From contig NZ_JAVHUY010000037.1 of assembly GCF_031085175.1 (NCBI RefSeq), positions 1 through 64,000 of the forward strand: a DNA stretch of 64,000 nt. Reading direction: 5' to 3'. The stretch is from Phytohabitans maris. GTDB lineage: Bacteria > Actinomycetota > Actinomycetes > Mycobacteriales > Micromonosporaceae. The position numbers and the translations under genes are program-made. Below, one piece after another: positions 35,679 through 44,641 of this stretch. The notes beneath the pieces were generated by a model. The model was not told where the DNA came from, searched no databases, and saw only the letters and a program-made list of their open reading frames with translations. The stretch's first letter is position 1; every line of letters starts with the position of its first letter.

Positions 35679-36478
35679 GCGAATACATCCTGGAAGCCGT
35701 CGACGTCAGCAAGAGCTTCCACGGCCGCCGCGGCGAGACGACCCAGGCTCTCACCGGCGTGGACTTCGGGGTGGCGGCGGGGGAGATGGTCGGTCTCGTC
35801 GGCGAGTCCGGTAGCGGCAAGACCACGCTGACGCGGATCCTGCTCGGCATCGAGCAGCCGACGAGCGGGACGGTCAGGTTCCGCGGCACCCCGAGGGACC
35901 GGTTCACCGCCGAGCACCGTCGCGACTACTTCAACTCGGTCTCGGCCGTCTTCCAGAACCCGTACAGTTCCCTGAATCCGCGCCGCCGCCTGTGGGACAT
36001 CATCACCGAGCGGCGGTCGATCGAGCGGCGCGCGCCGAAGGCCGAGCGCAGGGCACGGGCCATCGAGCTGCTGTCGCTGGTGTCGCTGCCGGCCGAGTAC
36101 GCCGACCGGTTCCCGCACCAGCTCTCCGGCGGCCAGCGCCAGCGCGTCGCCATCGCCCGCGGCCTGTGCGAGGACCCCGACGTCATCGTGCTCGACGAGC
36201 CGATGTCCGCACTGGATGTCTCGGTCAGCGCACAGATCGCCAACCTGCTGCTCGATCTGCAGGAGAAGTTCTCCATCGGGTACATCTTCGTGGCCCACGA
36301 CATGCACATGGTGCGGCACCTGTGCCACCGGGTGGCCGTGCTGCTGAAGGGGCAGATCGTCGAGCAGGGCGCCGTCGCCGACGTGCTCGGCAACCCCCGG
36401 CACGAATACACCCGCAGGCTCGTCGCGGCTTCGGAGCTGCGTTCGCTGGAACCGGAAGAAGAAAGGGTCCATCCGTGA
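35675..36478 (+). CDS. ABC transporter ATP-binding protein, DppF/OppF type
   Basis: 267 residues. Walker A VGESGSGKTT, Q-loop VFQNPYSSLNPRR, signature HQLSGGQRQRVAIARGL, Walker B VIVLDEPMSALDVS, H-switch FVAHDMHMVRHLC. It is shorter at the C terminus than OppF and lacks the Cys cluster of its partner. Its stop overlaps the GTG of the following enolase-superfamily gene (GTGA), so import and first catalytic step are translationally coupled. Confidence 0.92.
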   Translation: MSEYILEAVDVSKSFHGRRGETTQALTGVDFGVAAGEMVGLVGESGSGKTTLTRILLGIEQPTSGTVRFRGTPRDRFTAEHRRDYFNSVSAVFQNPYSSLNPRRRLWDIITERRSIERRAPKAERRARAIELLSLVSLPAEYADRFPHQLSGGQRQRVAIARGLCEDPDVIVLDEPMSALDVSVSAQIANLLLDLQEKFSIGYIFVAHDMHMVRHLCHRVAVLLKGQIVEQGAVADVLGNPRHEYTRRLVAASELRSLEPEEERVHP

Positions 36479-37593
36479 AGATCACCGAGGTCAGTGCCCA
36501 GGTTCTCAAGCCCACCGAGTTCGAGTTCCAGTGGAAGGACCAGCTGCCGCCCCGGCGGGTCGGCATGATCCTGCTCCGCATCCGCGACGACGAGGGCCAC
36601 GAGGGGCAGTGCGTCACGTGGCTCGCCGGCCCCGGCCAGTTCGAGGACGCACTGCCGCGGGTCCGTGACACGCTGGTCGGCCGCGATCCGCACGACATCG
36701 AGAAGTTCTCGTACGAACTCACCGACAACCTCACGGCGCCCAACGCGGTCTCGTCCGGTGTGGACATCGCCCTGTGGGACCTGGTCGGAAAGATCCACGA
36801 GCAGCCGATCTACAAGCTGCTGGGCGCGGCCCGCGACCGGGTGCGCGCCTACGCCAGCACCGTTCGCTACGACACCGTGCAGGAATACGTCGACCTGGCG
36901 CTGCGGTGCCGCGACGAGGGTTTCACCGCCTACAAGCTGCACGCGTTCGGCGTGCCGGACAAGGACATCGAGGTGTGCCGCGCGGTGCGCGAGGGCGTCG
37001 GCGACACGATGGACCTGATGCTCGATCCCGTCAACGCCTACGACCGCCAGGGCGCCTTCAAGGTCGGCAAAGTGCTCGAGGAACTCGACTTCTACTGGTA
37101 CGAGGCGCCGATCGAGGACGCCGACATCCAGGGCCTGACCGACCTCACCCGGCACTTCTCGATCCCGATCACCGCGGTCGAGAGCGTCGGCGGCGGCCTG
37201 AAGTTCGTCCCGCCGTACCTGGTCAATCACGCGGTCGACTCGGTGCGGTCGGTCGGCGACTGGACCGGTGGCATCACCGCGATGAAGAAGACGGCCGCGC
37301 TCTGCGAGGCGTTCGGCGTCAAGTTCGAGCCGCACAGCTACGGCTCGACCCTGATCCAGGCGGCCCATTTCCACGTGATGCTGGCGATCCACAACTGCGA
37401 CCTGGTGGAGCTTCCGGTGCCGACCGGCGTGCTGGACCAGGGCATGAAGGACACGCTGCGGGTCAACGCCGAAGGCTACGTCGACGCGCCGACCAAGCCG
37501 GGCCTCGGCTACGAGATCGACGAGGACGAGATCGACAACCTGACCGTCCGGCACCTGACGATCGGCGACGCCTCCTCGGTCATCGGTCACTGA
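36475..37593 (+). CDS. Mandelate racemase/muconate lactonising enzyme family protein (2)
   Basis: 372 residues from GTG at 36475. Paralogue of the 28172 protein with the same layout: substrate loop FEFQWKDQLPPRRVGM, KLHAFGVPDKD (K-x-H), LMLDPVNAYD, YWYEAPIED (E-x-P instead of E-D-P), ITAVESVGGG, SVGDWTGGI, FEPHSYGSTLIQAAHFH. Two homologues in one regulon suggest consecutive or epimer-specific hydroxy acids. The changed third-strand motif (EAP) hints at a different substrate from its paralogue. Directly follows the importer genes. Confidence 0.9.
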   Translation: MKITEVSAQVLKPTEFEFQWKDQLPPRRVGMILLRIRDDEGHEGQCVTWLAGPGQFEDALPRVRDTLVGRDPHDIEKFSYELTDNLTAPNAVSSGVDIALWDLVGKIHEQPIYKLLGAARDRVRAYASTVRYDTVQEYVDLALRCRDEGFTAYKLHAFGVPDKDIEVCRAVREGVGDTMDLMLDPVNAYDRQGAFKVGKVLEELDFYWYEAPIEDADIQGLTDLTRHFSIPITAVESVGGGLKFVPPYLVNHAVDSVRSVGDWTGGITAMKKTAALCEAFGVKFEPHSYGSTLIQAAHFHVMLAIHNCDLVELPVPTGVLDQGMKDTLRVNAEGYVDAPTKPGLGYEIDEDEIDNLTVRHLTIGDASSVIGH

Positions 37594-37605
37594 GATCTTG
37601 TCGGC

Positions 37606-38403
37606 ATGACAGCGGATTCCGGCCGGCTCGCGGTCGAAGAGGTCGACGGCGTGCTCGTGCTGCGGCTCGACCGCCCGGTCCGGCGCAATGCGATGAACCA
37701 GGCGCTGGCCGACAGCCTGAGCACCGCGATCGACCGGCTGGAGTCCGCGCCCGGGCTGCGCGCCGGCGTGCTCACCGGCTCGGACACCGTGTTCTCGGCG
37801 GGCACCGACCTGAGCCTGCCGAGCGGCCCGCGGACGGCCGCGGGCGGGGAGTACGGCTTCGTCCGGAGGGTCCGCTCGAAGCCGCTCGTCGCCGCGGTCG
37901 AGGGCCCCGCCGTGGGTGGCGGGTTCGAGATGGTGCTGGCCTGCGACTTGGTGGTCGCGTCGAGCACCGCCTCGTTCGCCCTGCCAGAGGTGAAGCGCGG
38001 TGTCGTCGCGAACTGCGGCGCGCTGTTTCGGGCACCGGCCCGCCTGCCGGCCGCGCTGGCGATGGAGTTGCTGCTGACCGGCGATCCGATGACGGCCGAG
38101 CGGGCCCACGGGGCCGGTCTGGTCAACGTGCTGTGCGAGCCCGGGGGAGCGGTCGCCGGGGCGCTGGCCCTGGCGCGGCGGATCGCGGTGAACAGCCCGG
38201 CCGCGGTCGCCGCGACCCTCTCGGCGATGTCGAAGGCCCGGGCCGAGGCCGAGGAGCGTGCCTGGGCGTTCACCGCGATGGCCGACGAGGAGGCCCACCG
38301 GTCCGCCGACCGGGCCGAGGGGATCGCCGCCTTCTTCGAGAAGCGCGCGCCGCGTTGGGCCGTGGGCCCGGCCGGCACCGGTCCCCGTCCCGATGAAACT
38401 TGA
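37606..38403 (+). CDS. Enoyl-CoA hydratase/isomerase (crotonase)
   Basis: 265 residues, ATG at 37606, 12 bases after the previous stop. Motifs: [32 protein letters not shown] (oxyanion loop), [35 protein letters not shown] with the Glu in the position of a hydratase acid. Short for the family but complete. In an operon with importer, enolase-superfamily enzyme and the ferredoxin oxidoreductase. Confidence 0.87.
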   Translation: MTADSGRLAVEEVDGVLVLRLDRPVRRNAMNQALADSLSTAIDRLESAPGLRAGVLTGSDTVFSAGTDLSLPSGPRTAAGGEYGFVRRVRSKPLVAAVEGPAVGGGFEMVLACDLVVASSTASFALPEVKRGVVANCGALFRAPARLPAALAMELLLTGDPMTAERAHGAGLVNVLCEPGGAVAGALALARRIAVNSPAAVAATLSAMSKARAEAEERAWAFTAMADEEAHRSADRAEGIAAFFEKRAPRWAVGPAGTGPRPDET

Positions 38404-38415
38404 CATGTACCAAAT
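38399..38415. promoter_or_regulatory. Degenerate half operator before the oxidoreductase gene
   Basis: CTTGACATG (38399-38407) repeats the left half of the 28094 palindrome exactly; the right half (TACCAAA) is poorly conserved. It lies about 17 bases before the chosen start of the oxidoreductase gene and overlaps the crotonase stop codon. It could be a weak internal control site or chance. Confidence 0.3.
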
Positions 38416-38431
38416 ACCAGTGGGGATGCCC

Positions 38432-41400
38432 ATGACCATCACGAACGAGCGCGGATCGGACTTCTCGCTGCGGGACAAGTTCGAGAAGCGCTCCGGTGCG
38501 GTATACCTGACCGCGATCCAGGCGCTGGTCCGCGTCCTGGTCGACCAGCGTCGGCGGGACGAGGCCGCCGGCCTCGATACCGCCGGGCTGGTCTCGGGTT
38601 ACCCCGGCTCGCCGCTGGGCGGGGTCGACATCGAGATGGGGCGGCAGCGCAAGCTCCTGACCGCCCACCACATCCGCCACCAGCCCGGCCTCAACGAGGA
38701 CCTGGCCGCGACCGCGCTGTGGGGCAGCCAGACGGTCAACGAGCTGCCCGGCGCGACCGTGGACGGCGTGTTCGGCCTGTGGTTCGGCAAGGCCCCGGGC
38801 GTGGACCGGGCCGGCGACGCGCTGCGCACGGCCAACATCCGGGGCACCGCACGCCACGGCGGCGTGCTCGTGGTGGCCGGCGACGACCCCGACGCGGCGT
38901 CGACCAACTTCCCGACCGACAGCAACGGCGCGTTCATCGACTGGGGGATGCCGCTGCTCTTCCCCGGCAACGTGCAGGACATCCTGGACCTCGGTGCGCA
39001 CGGCTTCGCGCTGTCGCGGGCGAGCGGGCTGTGGGTGGGCTTCAAGATGGTCACCGAACTGGCCGACGCGTCGGGCTCCGCCGACGTCTCGCCCGAGCGG
39101 CTGACGCTCGTGACGCCGCCGGCGTCGTTCACGCCGGTGCTGCGGGTGAACACGCCGGGGCCGCCGATGCGCGAGGCCGAGCGGGACCTGGTGACCGCGC
39201 GGCGGCGTATCGCCGAGGAATACATCGAGACGAACCGGCTCAACCCGCTCGTCGTCGCGCCGCCGGACGCGAAGGTCGGCATCGTCGCACCCGGCACGAC
39301 CTACTACGACGTGCGGCGTGCCCTGGACCGGCTCGGCCTCGACGAGGCCGCCCTGCTGCGTGCTGGCGTCCGGGTCAAGAAGGTGACGGCGCTGTGGCCG
39401 GTGTCCACGGCGGAGTGGCGGGCCTTCGCCGCCGGCCTGGAGCAGATCTTCGTGGTCGAGGAGAAGCGACCGCTGATCGAGCGGATGCTCAAGGAGGCAC
39501 TGTACGGGCAGCCGGGCGCCCCGGCGATCCTCGGCAAGACCGACCCCGACGGCCGGGAGATGCTGCCCGAGTACGGCGTGTTCAGCGCGGACCAGCTCGC
39601 CGGCGTGCTCGGTCCGCGGCTGGCCGACCGGCTGGGCGCCGTGGTCAGGCTGCCGGAGCGGCCGAGGACGCGGCCGCTGCTGCCGTTGGTCACTTCGCGT
39701 AAGCCGTTCTTCTGCTCCGGCTGCCCGCACAACAGCTCGCTCCTCGCCCCTGACGGGGCCGTGGTCGCGGCCGGCATCGGCTGCCACATCCTCGAGTTGG
39801 TGGTGCCGCGCGAGGAGTACGGCACCATGGCCGGCTACACCCAGATGGGCGGCGAAGGCGCGCAATGGGTCGGCATGGCCCCGTTCACGTCGACCCGGCA
39901 CATCTTCCAGAACATCGGCGACGGGACCTTCCACCACTCCGGCAGCCTTGCCCTGCGCCAAGCGGTGGCGGCCGGCGTCAACATCACGTACAAGCTGCTC
40001 TACAACAGCGCGGTCGGTATGACCGGCGGGCAGCACGTGGAAGGTGTGCTGGACGTGCCGCAGATGGTGACGATGCTGCGCGCCGAGGGGGTCGCGCGGA
40101 TCATCATCACGACCGACGACACCCGCAAGTATCGCCGGATCCGCCTGCCCCGCGGCGTGCGGGTCTGGAAGCGCGACCGGCTCATCGAGGCCCAGGAGGC
40201 GCTGGCCGCCACGCCGGGCGTCACCGTACTGCTGCACGACCAGCACTGTGCGGCCGAGAAGCGCCGGCTGCGTAAGCGCAAGCAGATGGTCCAGCCGACA
40301 CAGCGGGTACTCATCAACGACCGCGTCTGCGAGGGCTGCGGCGACTGCAGCGCCAAGTCGCAGTGCCTGAGTGTGCAGCCGGTCGAGACCGAGTTCGGCC
40401 GCAAGACGGCGATCCACCAGTCGTCGTGCAACTTCGACTACTCCTGCGTCAACGGCGACTGCCCGTCGTTCATGAAGGTGGAGACCCGCAAGGCCCGGCA
40501 GCGGCGGACGAAGGCGAAGCCGGCGCCATCCGTCCCGGCCCCGGTGGCCAAGGTGCCCACCGGCGCGTTCAACGTGCACATGACCGGCATCGGGGGCACC
40601 GGCGTGGTCACCGTGAGCCAGGTGCTGGCGACCGCGGCCGTCCTCGACGGCAAGCTCGTGCGCAACCTCGACCTCACCGGCTCCAGCCAGAAGGCCGGTC
40701 CGGTGGTATCCCAGCTGCAGATCTACACCGACCCGGCCGCCGAGCCCGCGGCCCAGATCGAGGACGGCGGGGCCGATCTGCTGCTGGTCTTCGACCTGCT
40801 GGCCGCCATGAGCCCCCGGATCCTCGCCAAGGCGTCGCCGGGGCGTACCGTCGCTGTCGGCTCGCTCAGCCCGACCCCGACCGCGGACATGGCGGTCGAC
40901 CCGAGCGTTGCCTACCCATCGCTCGACGCCCAGGTCGACGAGCTCGGCGCGGTGACCCGGGCCGCCGACAACGTCTTCGTCGACCCTGAGGCGATCGCCG
41001 ACGCGGTGTTCGGCAACCACCTGATGACCAACAGCGTGCTAGTCGGCGCCGCGGTGCAGAGCGGTGCGCTGCCGCTGTCGCCGGCGTCCATAGAGGAGGC
41101 ATTCCGGCTCAACGGCACGGCCATCGAGGCGAACGTGGAGGCGTTCCGCTGGGGCCGGGTCGCCGTGGCCGATCCGGCCGCGGTGGCAGCGCTGGTCGAG
41201 GCCCGGCAACGGCGCCTCGGCCGGTTGCCGGTGCCGCCGCCGGTGGCCGAGCGCGTGGCCGGGCTGGTCCGCCTCGCGCCCACGCTGCAACAGCTGATCG
41301 AGACCCGGGCCGGTGACCTCGTTTCCTACCAGGACGCCGCCTACGCTCACGCGTACCTGGACGTCGTCGAGCGCGTGGCTACCGCGGAGGCGTCGGCGAC

Positions 41401-41947
41401 CGGCGTGGCCGGTCCGCTCGCGACCGCCGCCGCCACCCAGCTGCACCGGCTGATGGCGTACAAGGACGAATACGAGGTGGCCCGGCTTCACCTGCTGGAC
41501 GCCAGCCGCGAGCAGGTGGTGCGCGAGTTCGGCGAGGGTGCGAAGGTGTTCTGGTACCTGCATCCGCCCATGCTCCGGGCGATCGGCATGAAGTCGAAGA
41601 TCCGTCTCGGCCCGTGGTTCCGCCCGGCGTTCTCCGCTCTGGCCGTGATGAAGCGGGTCCGCCACACCAGGCTCGACATCTTCGGCTACGCACACGTCCG
41701 CCGGGTTGAGCGCGACCTCGTGACCCACTATCGAGCACTGGCCGAGGCGGCGGCCGACGCGGTTACCCCCGACAACGTGGACCGTCTGGTCCGTCTGCTC
41801 GACGCCGCCGACGCTGTCCGTGGCTACGAGCACGTCAAGCTGCGCAATGTCGCGCGCTACGTGGCCACCGTCGACCCCCAGGCCCGCGCACTCGGGCTCG
41901 GCACCAGCTTCCCGCCGTCCCTCACCAACCTCCCACCGGACGCGTAG
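38432..41947 (+). CDS. Fused indolepyruvate ferredoxin oxidoreductase-type enzyme
   Basis: 1171 residues; the ATG at 38432 has GGGG six bases upstream. Converts a 2-oxo acid, CoA and oxidised ferredoxin to acyl-CoA and CO2. Domains: an N-terminal pyrimidine-binding region ([17 protein letters not shown]), a TPP domain ([54 protein letters not shown]), an iron-sulphur domain ([34 protein letters not shown]) and a gamma domain ([31 protein letters not shown]). All are fused in one chain, as in the aerobic proteobacterial/actinobacterial form. Last gene of the importer operon. Because no acyl-CoA ligase is present in the region, it probably supplies the acyl-CoA for beta-oxidation. Confidence 0.9.
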   Translation: MTITNERGSDFSLRDKFEKRSGAVYLTAIQALVRVLVDQRRRDEAAGLDTAGLVSGYPGSPLGGVDIEMGRQRKLLTAHHIRHQPGLNEDLAATALWGSQTVNELPGATVDGVFGLWFGKAPGVDRAGDALRTANIRGTARHGGVLVVAGDDPDAASTNFPTDSNGAFIDWGMPLLFPGNVQDILDLGAHGFALSRASGLWVGFKMVTELADASGSADVSPERLTLVTPPASFTPVLRVNTPGPPMREAERDLVTARRRIAEEYIETNRLNPLVVAPPDAKVGIVAPGTTYYDVRRALDRLGLDEAALLRAGVRVKKVTALWPVSTAEWRAFAAGLEQIFVVEEKRPLIERMLKEALYGQPGAPAILGKTDPDGREMLPEYGVFSADQLAGVLGPRLADRLGAVVRLPERPRTRPLLPLVTSRKPFFCSGCPHNSSLLAPDGAVVAAGIGCHILELVVPREEYGTMAGYTQMGGEGAQWVGMAPFTSTRHIFQNIGDGTFHHSGSLALRQAVAAGVNITYKLLYNSAVGMTGGQHVEGVLDVPQMVTMLRAEGVARIIITTDDTRKYRRIRLPRGVRVWKRDRLIEAQEALAATPGVTVLLHDQHCAAEKRRLRKRKQMVQPTQRVLINDRVCEGCGDCSAKSQCLSVQPVETEFGRKTAIHQSSCNFDYSCVNGDCPSFMKVETRKARQRRTKAKPAPSVPAPVAKVPTGAFNVHMTGIGGTGVVTVSQVLATAAVLDGKLVRNLDLTGSSQKAGPVVSQLQIYTDPAAEPAAQIEDGGADLLLVFDLLAAMSPRILAKASPGRTVAVGSLSPTPTADMAVDPSVAYPSLDAQVDELGAVTRAADNVFVDPEAIADAVFGNHLMTNSVLVGAAVQSGALPLSPASIEEAFRLNGTAIEANVEAFRWGRVAVADPAAVAALVEARQRRLGRLPVPPPVAERVAGLVRLAPTLQQLIETRAGDLVSYQDAAYAHAYLDVVERVATAEASATGVAGPLATAAATQLHRLMAYKDEYEVARLHLLDASREQVVREFGEGAKVFWYLHPPMLRAIGMKSKIRLGPWFRPAFSALAVMKRVRHTRLDIFGYAHVRRVERDLVTHYRALAEAAADAVTPDNVDRLVRLLDAADAVRGYEHVKLRNVARYVATVDPQARALGLGTSFPPSLTNLPPDA

Positions 41948-42037
41948 ACCGGCCGCCGTGCGGCGGTTGGCCGACCGGTGCCATCCGCTGCCCGCCGCCG
42001 GCCGCTACGCGGTCGGCGGCACGGGCCCCGTCGGTGG

Positions 42038-42856
42038 TCAGGATGCTGGCGTGGCGGCGGCCGTGACGGCGCGGTTGAAGCCCGATGAGCCGGACATGGC
42101 CATGCCGCCGTCAACGACGACCTGGGCGCCGTTCACGTAGGCGGCGAGCGGCGAGATGAGCACGGCGGCCATCGTCCCGATCTCCTCGGGCTCGGCGAAC
42201 CGGCCGAGTGGCACCATCTCGGTCCAGACCTCCTTGGTCATGTTTTCGGCCAGGCGGCGCATGCCCTCGGTGCCGTTCACCGGGCCCGGCACGATCGAGT
42301 TGGACCGGATGCCGTAAGGGCCCCACTCCAGCGCCAGTGACCGCATCAGCTGGTCGACGCCGGCCTTGGCGGCCGCTACGTGGACCTGGTGCAGGAATGG
42401 CATCTGCGACTGTCCGCCGGACACGAACAGGATGGTGCCGCGGGTCTGGCGCAGCTGCTCGAACGCGGCGTGCGCGCAGTGGAAGCTGCCGAGCAGATCG
42501 ATGTCCATGACCGCGCGGAATCCGTTGGAGCTGATGCGCTCGGCCGGGGCGAGGAAGTTGCCCGCGGCGCCGCAGACCAGCGCGTCGATCGGGCCGAAGC
42601 GGTCGGCGGCCGTGGCGAGGGCGGCGGCCACGGCACTGGCGTCACGCACGTCGGCGACGGCATAGGCGGCCTGTGCCCCGCAGCCTTCGAGCTCTTTGGT
42701 GGCCGCCTTCAGCTTCTCCTCGGTGCGCCCGCAGATGACCAGATTGGCCCCGACCGACGCGCACGCCTTGGCGATGGCCAGGTTGACGCCGCTGCCGCCG
42801 CCGCTCACGAACACGGTCCGGTCGCGGAGCAGATCCCTGGATACCAGACCGTGCAT
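42038..42856 (-). CDS. 2,4-dienoyl-CoA reductase-like SDR
   Basis: 272 residues, ATG at 42856. Rossmann motif VFVSGGGSGVNLAIAKA, then ICGRTEEKLKAATKEL and ALVCGAAGNFLAPAERIS. The usual SDR YxxxK reads VAAAK: the lysine is present but the tyrosine is replaced, exactly as in DECR2-type dienoyl-CoA reductases (compare QVHVAAAKAGVDQLMRSLAL with the H.GSAKA region of DECR2). Reduces 2,4-dienoyl-CoA formed during beta-oxidation of unsaturated chains. Convergent with the oxidoreductase and preceded by the 42920 hairpin/operator. Confidence 0.82.
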   Translation of the reverse strand: MHGLVSRDLLRDRTVFVSGGGSGVNLAIAKACASVGANLVICGRTEEKLKAATKELEGCGAQAAYAVADVRDASAVAAALATAADRFGPIDALVCGAAGNFLAPAERISSNGFRAVMDIDLLGSFHCAHAAFEQLRQTRGTILFVSGGQSQMPFLHQVHVAAAKAGVDQLMRSLALEWGPYGIRSNSIVPGPVNGTEGMRRLAENMTKEVWTEMVPLGRFAEPEEIGTMAAVLISPLAAYVNGAQVVVDGGMAMSGSSGFNRAVTAAATPAS

Positions 42857-42919
42857 GCGTCAGCCCCCAACCGAAGACAGAGGTTCGCCGTCAGGTATCG
42901 GCGGTGGATCCCGAGTGTT

Positions 42920-42951
42920 CCAGCTACTTGACATAAGTGTCAAGTAGCTGG
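42920..42951. promoter_or_regulatory. Long palindrome with operator core
   Basis: CCAGCTACTTGACA-TAAG-TGTCAAGTAGCTGG: 14-bp perfect arms. The core TTGACATAAGTGTCAA matches the 28094/31036 operators outside the central four bases. Lying between the TetR(2) stop and the reductase start, it could serve as operator for the reductase and as terminator for the TetR gene. Confidence 0.6.
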
Positions 42952-42994
42952 CGAATGCCGGTCTGGGCGACCAGACCCAAGCTTCCGGCCCGCG

Positions 42995-43663
42995 TCACCT
43001 GCGCGCGGCGCCGCGAACCCGGCGGAGCACTTCCGGTGTGGCGCCCACGGTGTGCGCGGCGATGTCGAGGTAGCGCAGCGCGACGCTTTGGGCGGAGAGC
43101 CGGCCACCGGGCTGGAACCACGTCGCCACCGCCTGGATCATGCCCAGGAGTGCGCGTGCGGTGTCGGCGGGCGCGGCGACGTCGAAGTGCCCGGCATCGA
43201 CGCCGTCCTGGATCGTGCGCAGCAGCAGTCGCTCCACGTCTCGCCGTTTGCCGCTGTAGGACCTGCGGTGCTCGGGACTGAGCACGCGGAACTCGTGGTC
43301 GAGGTAGGCGATCTTCGTGCTCTTCGCCATGTAGAGCACGAGGCACTCGACGAGATTGAGGAAGCGGGCCACCGGGTCGTCGCCGGCGTCGCGCAGGGCC
43401 TCCTCGCAGAGCTGCTTGACCCGGGTGATCGACACGTCCAGCAGCGCGACGAAGATGGCTTCCTTGTTTTCGTGGTGGTAGTACAGCGCGGGCACGGTCA
43501 TGCCGACCCTGCGCGCGATGTCCCGCACTGTCGTCCCGTGGTAGCCCGTCTCGCAGAACGCGTCCAGGGAGTGCGACAGGATCGGTGTCAGCGCCAGATC
43601 CGGTGGCCGTCGCCACGTCTGGACGTCGGCTGTCCGCGTGGCGACGGTGGAGCGACGGGGCAT
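42995..43663 (-). CDS. TetR-family regulator (2)
   Basis: 222 residues, ATG at 43663 with AGGAG six bases upstream. Helix-turn-helix region: SLDAFCETGYHGTTVRDIAR, RVGMTVPALYYHHENKEAIF (TetR recognition helix). The C-terminal part (TKIAYLDHEFRVLSPEHRRS, AVATWFQPGGRLSAQSVALR) matches the TetR_C domain of KstR2/FadR-like fatty-acid regulators. Divergent from the SDR gene at 43865, with the decamer site at 43749-43764 in between; it is the natural candidate to bind TTAGCGAGCG sites. Confidence 0.88.
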   Translation of the reverse strand: MPRRSTVATRTADVQTWRRPPDLALTPILSHSLDAFCETGYHGTTVRDIARRVGMTVPALYYHHENKEAIFVALLDVSITRVKQLCEEALRDAGDDPVARFLNLVECLVLYMAKSTKIAYLDHEFRVLSPEHRRSYSGKRRDVERLLLRTIQDGVDAGHFDVAAPADTARALLGMIQAVATWFQPGGRLSAQSVALRYLDIAAHTVGATPEVLRRVRGAARR

Positions 43664-43748
43664 GGGCTCTCCTTGGCTGAGGGACTCAATGGTCGCACGG
43701 CGATCGGACGGCACTTGCCTTGACCGTCTCGCTCCCGACGACCTAGAT

Positions 43749-43764
43749 TTTAGCGAGCGATAAG
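43749..43764. promoter_or_regulatory. TTAGCGAGCG-type operator between TetR(2) and the SDR gene
   Basis: TTTAGCGAGCGATAAG, an imperfect 16-bp palindrome. Thirteen of the 14 inner bases match the minus-strand reading of the thiolase operator at 27974. It sits in the divergent promoter region of TetR(2) and the 43865 gene, which fits autoregulation. Confidence 0.6.
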
Positions 43765-43864
43765 TAAGTAGGCGAAGCCCATGTGCCTGCGGGGCGGGCG
43801 TGCCGCACACCGGCTCCGACCCTTCGGCGGACGGGGTCACGGACGCTCGAACGAAAGGTACGAC

Positions 43865-44641
43865 ATGGAAATCGGCTCCATTACGGCCCTCATCACCGGG
43901 GGCGCCTCCGGTCTCGGGCTGGCCACCACCGAGCGACTCATCGCCGCTGGCGGGGCGGTCGTCATCCTGGACCTGCCACAGTCGGACGGCAAGGGCGTGG
44001 TGGACCGCCTCGGGCCGCTGGCCATGTTCGCCGCCGGTGACGTCACCGACCCCGAAGCCGTCGGGAGTGCCATCGCGACCGGCGCCGAGCACGGTGCCTC
44101 GATCGGCAAGCCGCTGCGCGTCGTGGTGAACTGCGCAGGCGTCGGCCCGCCGGCCAAGGTGGTCGGCCGCGACGGGCCGTTCCCCCTCGACATGTTCCGG
44201 CGGATCGTGGAGGTGAACCTCGTCGGCACGTTCAACGTCATTCGGCTGGCGGCCCAGCACCTGCTCGGGCTGCAGCTCGACGGGGAGGAGCGCGGCGTCA
44301 TCGTCAACACCGCGTCGGTCGCCGCGTACGACGGCCAGATCGGCCAGGCGGCCTACTCCGCCTCGAAGGCGGGGATCGTGGGCATGGCCCTCCCCATAGC
44401 CCGGGAACTCGCCCGGAGCCAGATCAGGGTGAGCACGATCGCGCCGGGACTGTTCGCCACGCCACTGCTCGAAAGCCTGCCCGAGGCCGCGCAGGCCTCG
44501 CTCGCCCGGCAGGTGCCCCATCCCAGCCGGCTCGGCCGTCCGTCGGAGTACGCGGCGCTGGTCGAGCACATCATCGTCAATCCGATGATCAACGCGGAGA
44601 CGATCCGGCTCGACGGCGGGATCCGAATGGGCGCCCGTTGA
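43865..44641 (+). CDS. 3-hydroxyacyl-CoA dehydrogenase type SDR (HSD10-like)
   Basis: 258 residues. GAAAGG lies six bases before the ATG. Cofactor motif ALITGGASGLGLATTERLIA, LDLPQSDGKGVV, NCAGVGPPAKVVGRDGPFPL, catalytic Ser in VNTASVAAYDGQIGQ and YSASK (Tyr/Lys). The acidic end of strand 2 (ILDLP) predicts NAD+. The insertion with GPFPLDMFRRIVEVNL and the end LDGGIRMGAR match HSD17B10-type 3-hydroxyacyl-CoA dehydrogenases. Oxidises 3-hydroxyacyl-CoA before thiolase. Overlaps the regulator gene behind it (TTGA). Confidence 0.88.
   Translation: MEIGSITALITGGASGLGLATTERLIAAGGAVVILDLPQSDGKGVVDRLGPLAMFAAGDVTDPEAVGSAIATGAEHGASIGKPLRVVVNCAGVGPPAKVVGRDGPFPLDMFRRIVEVNLVGTFNVIRLAAQHLLGLQLDGEERGVIVNTASVAAYDGQIGQAAYSASKAGIVGMALPIARELARSQIRVSTIAPGLFATPLLESLPEAAQASLARQVPHPSRLGRPSEYAALVEHIIVNPMINAETIRLDGGIRMGAR

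Noticed and set aside
35926-38478. An 850-codon minus-strand frame across ATPase, enolase-superfamily and crotonase genes
   Set aside because: Spans three genuine genes on the other strand and has shadow-frame composition.
38270-41020. A 916-codon minus-strand frame opposite the ferredoxin oxidoreductase gene
   Set aside because: His/Arg/Val-rich composition with no motifs; the plus-strand frame has complete TPP and iron-sulphur motifs.
41953-41966. CCGCCG-TG-CGGCGG as a terminator after the oxidoreductase
   Set aside because: A two-base loop is not foldable as drawn and such GC repeats are frequent here.
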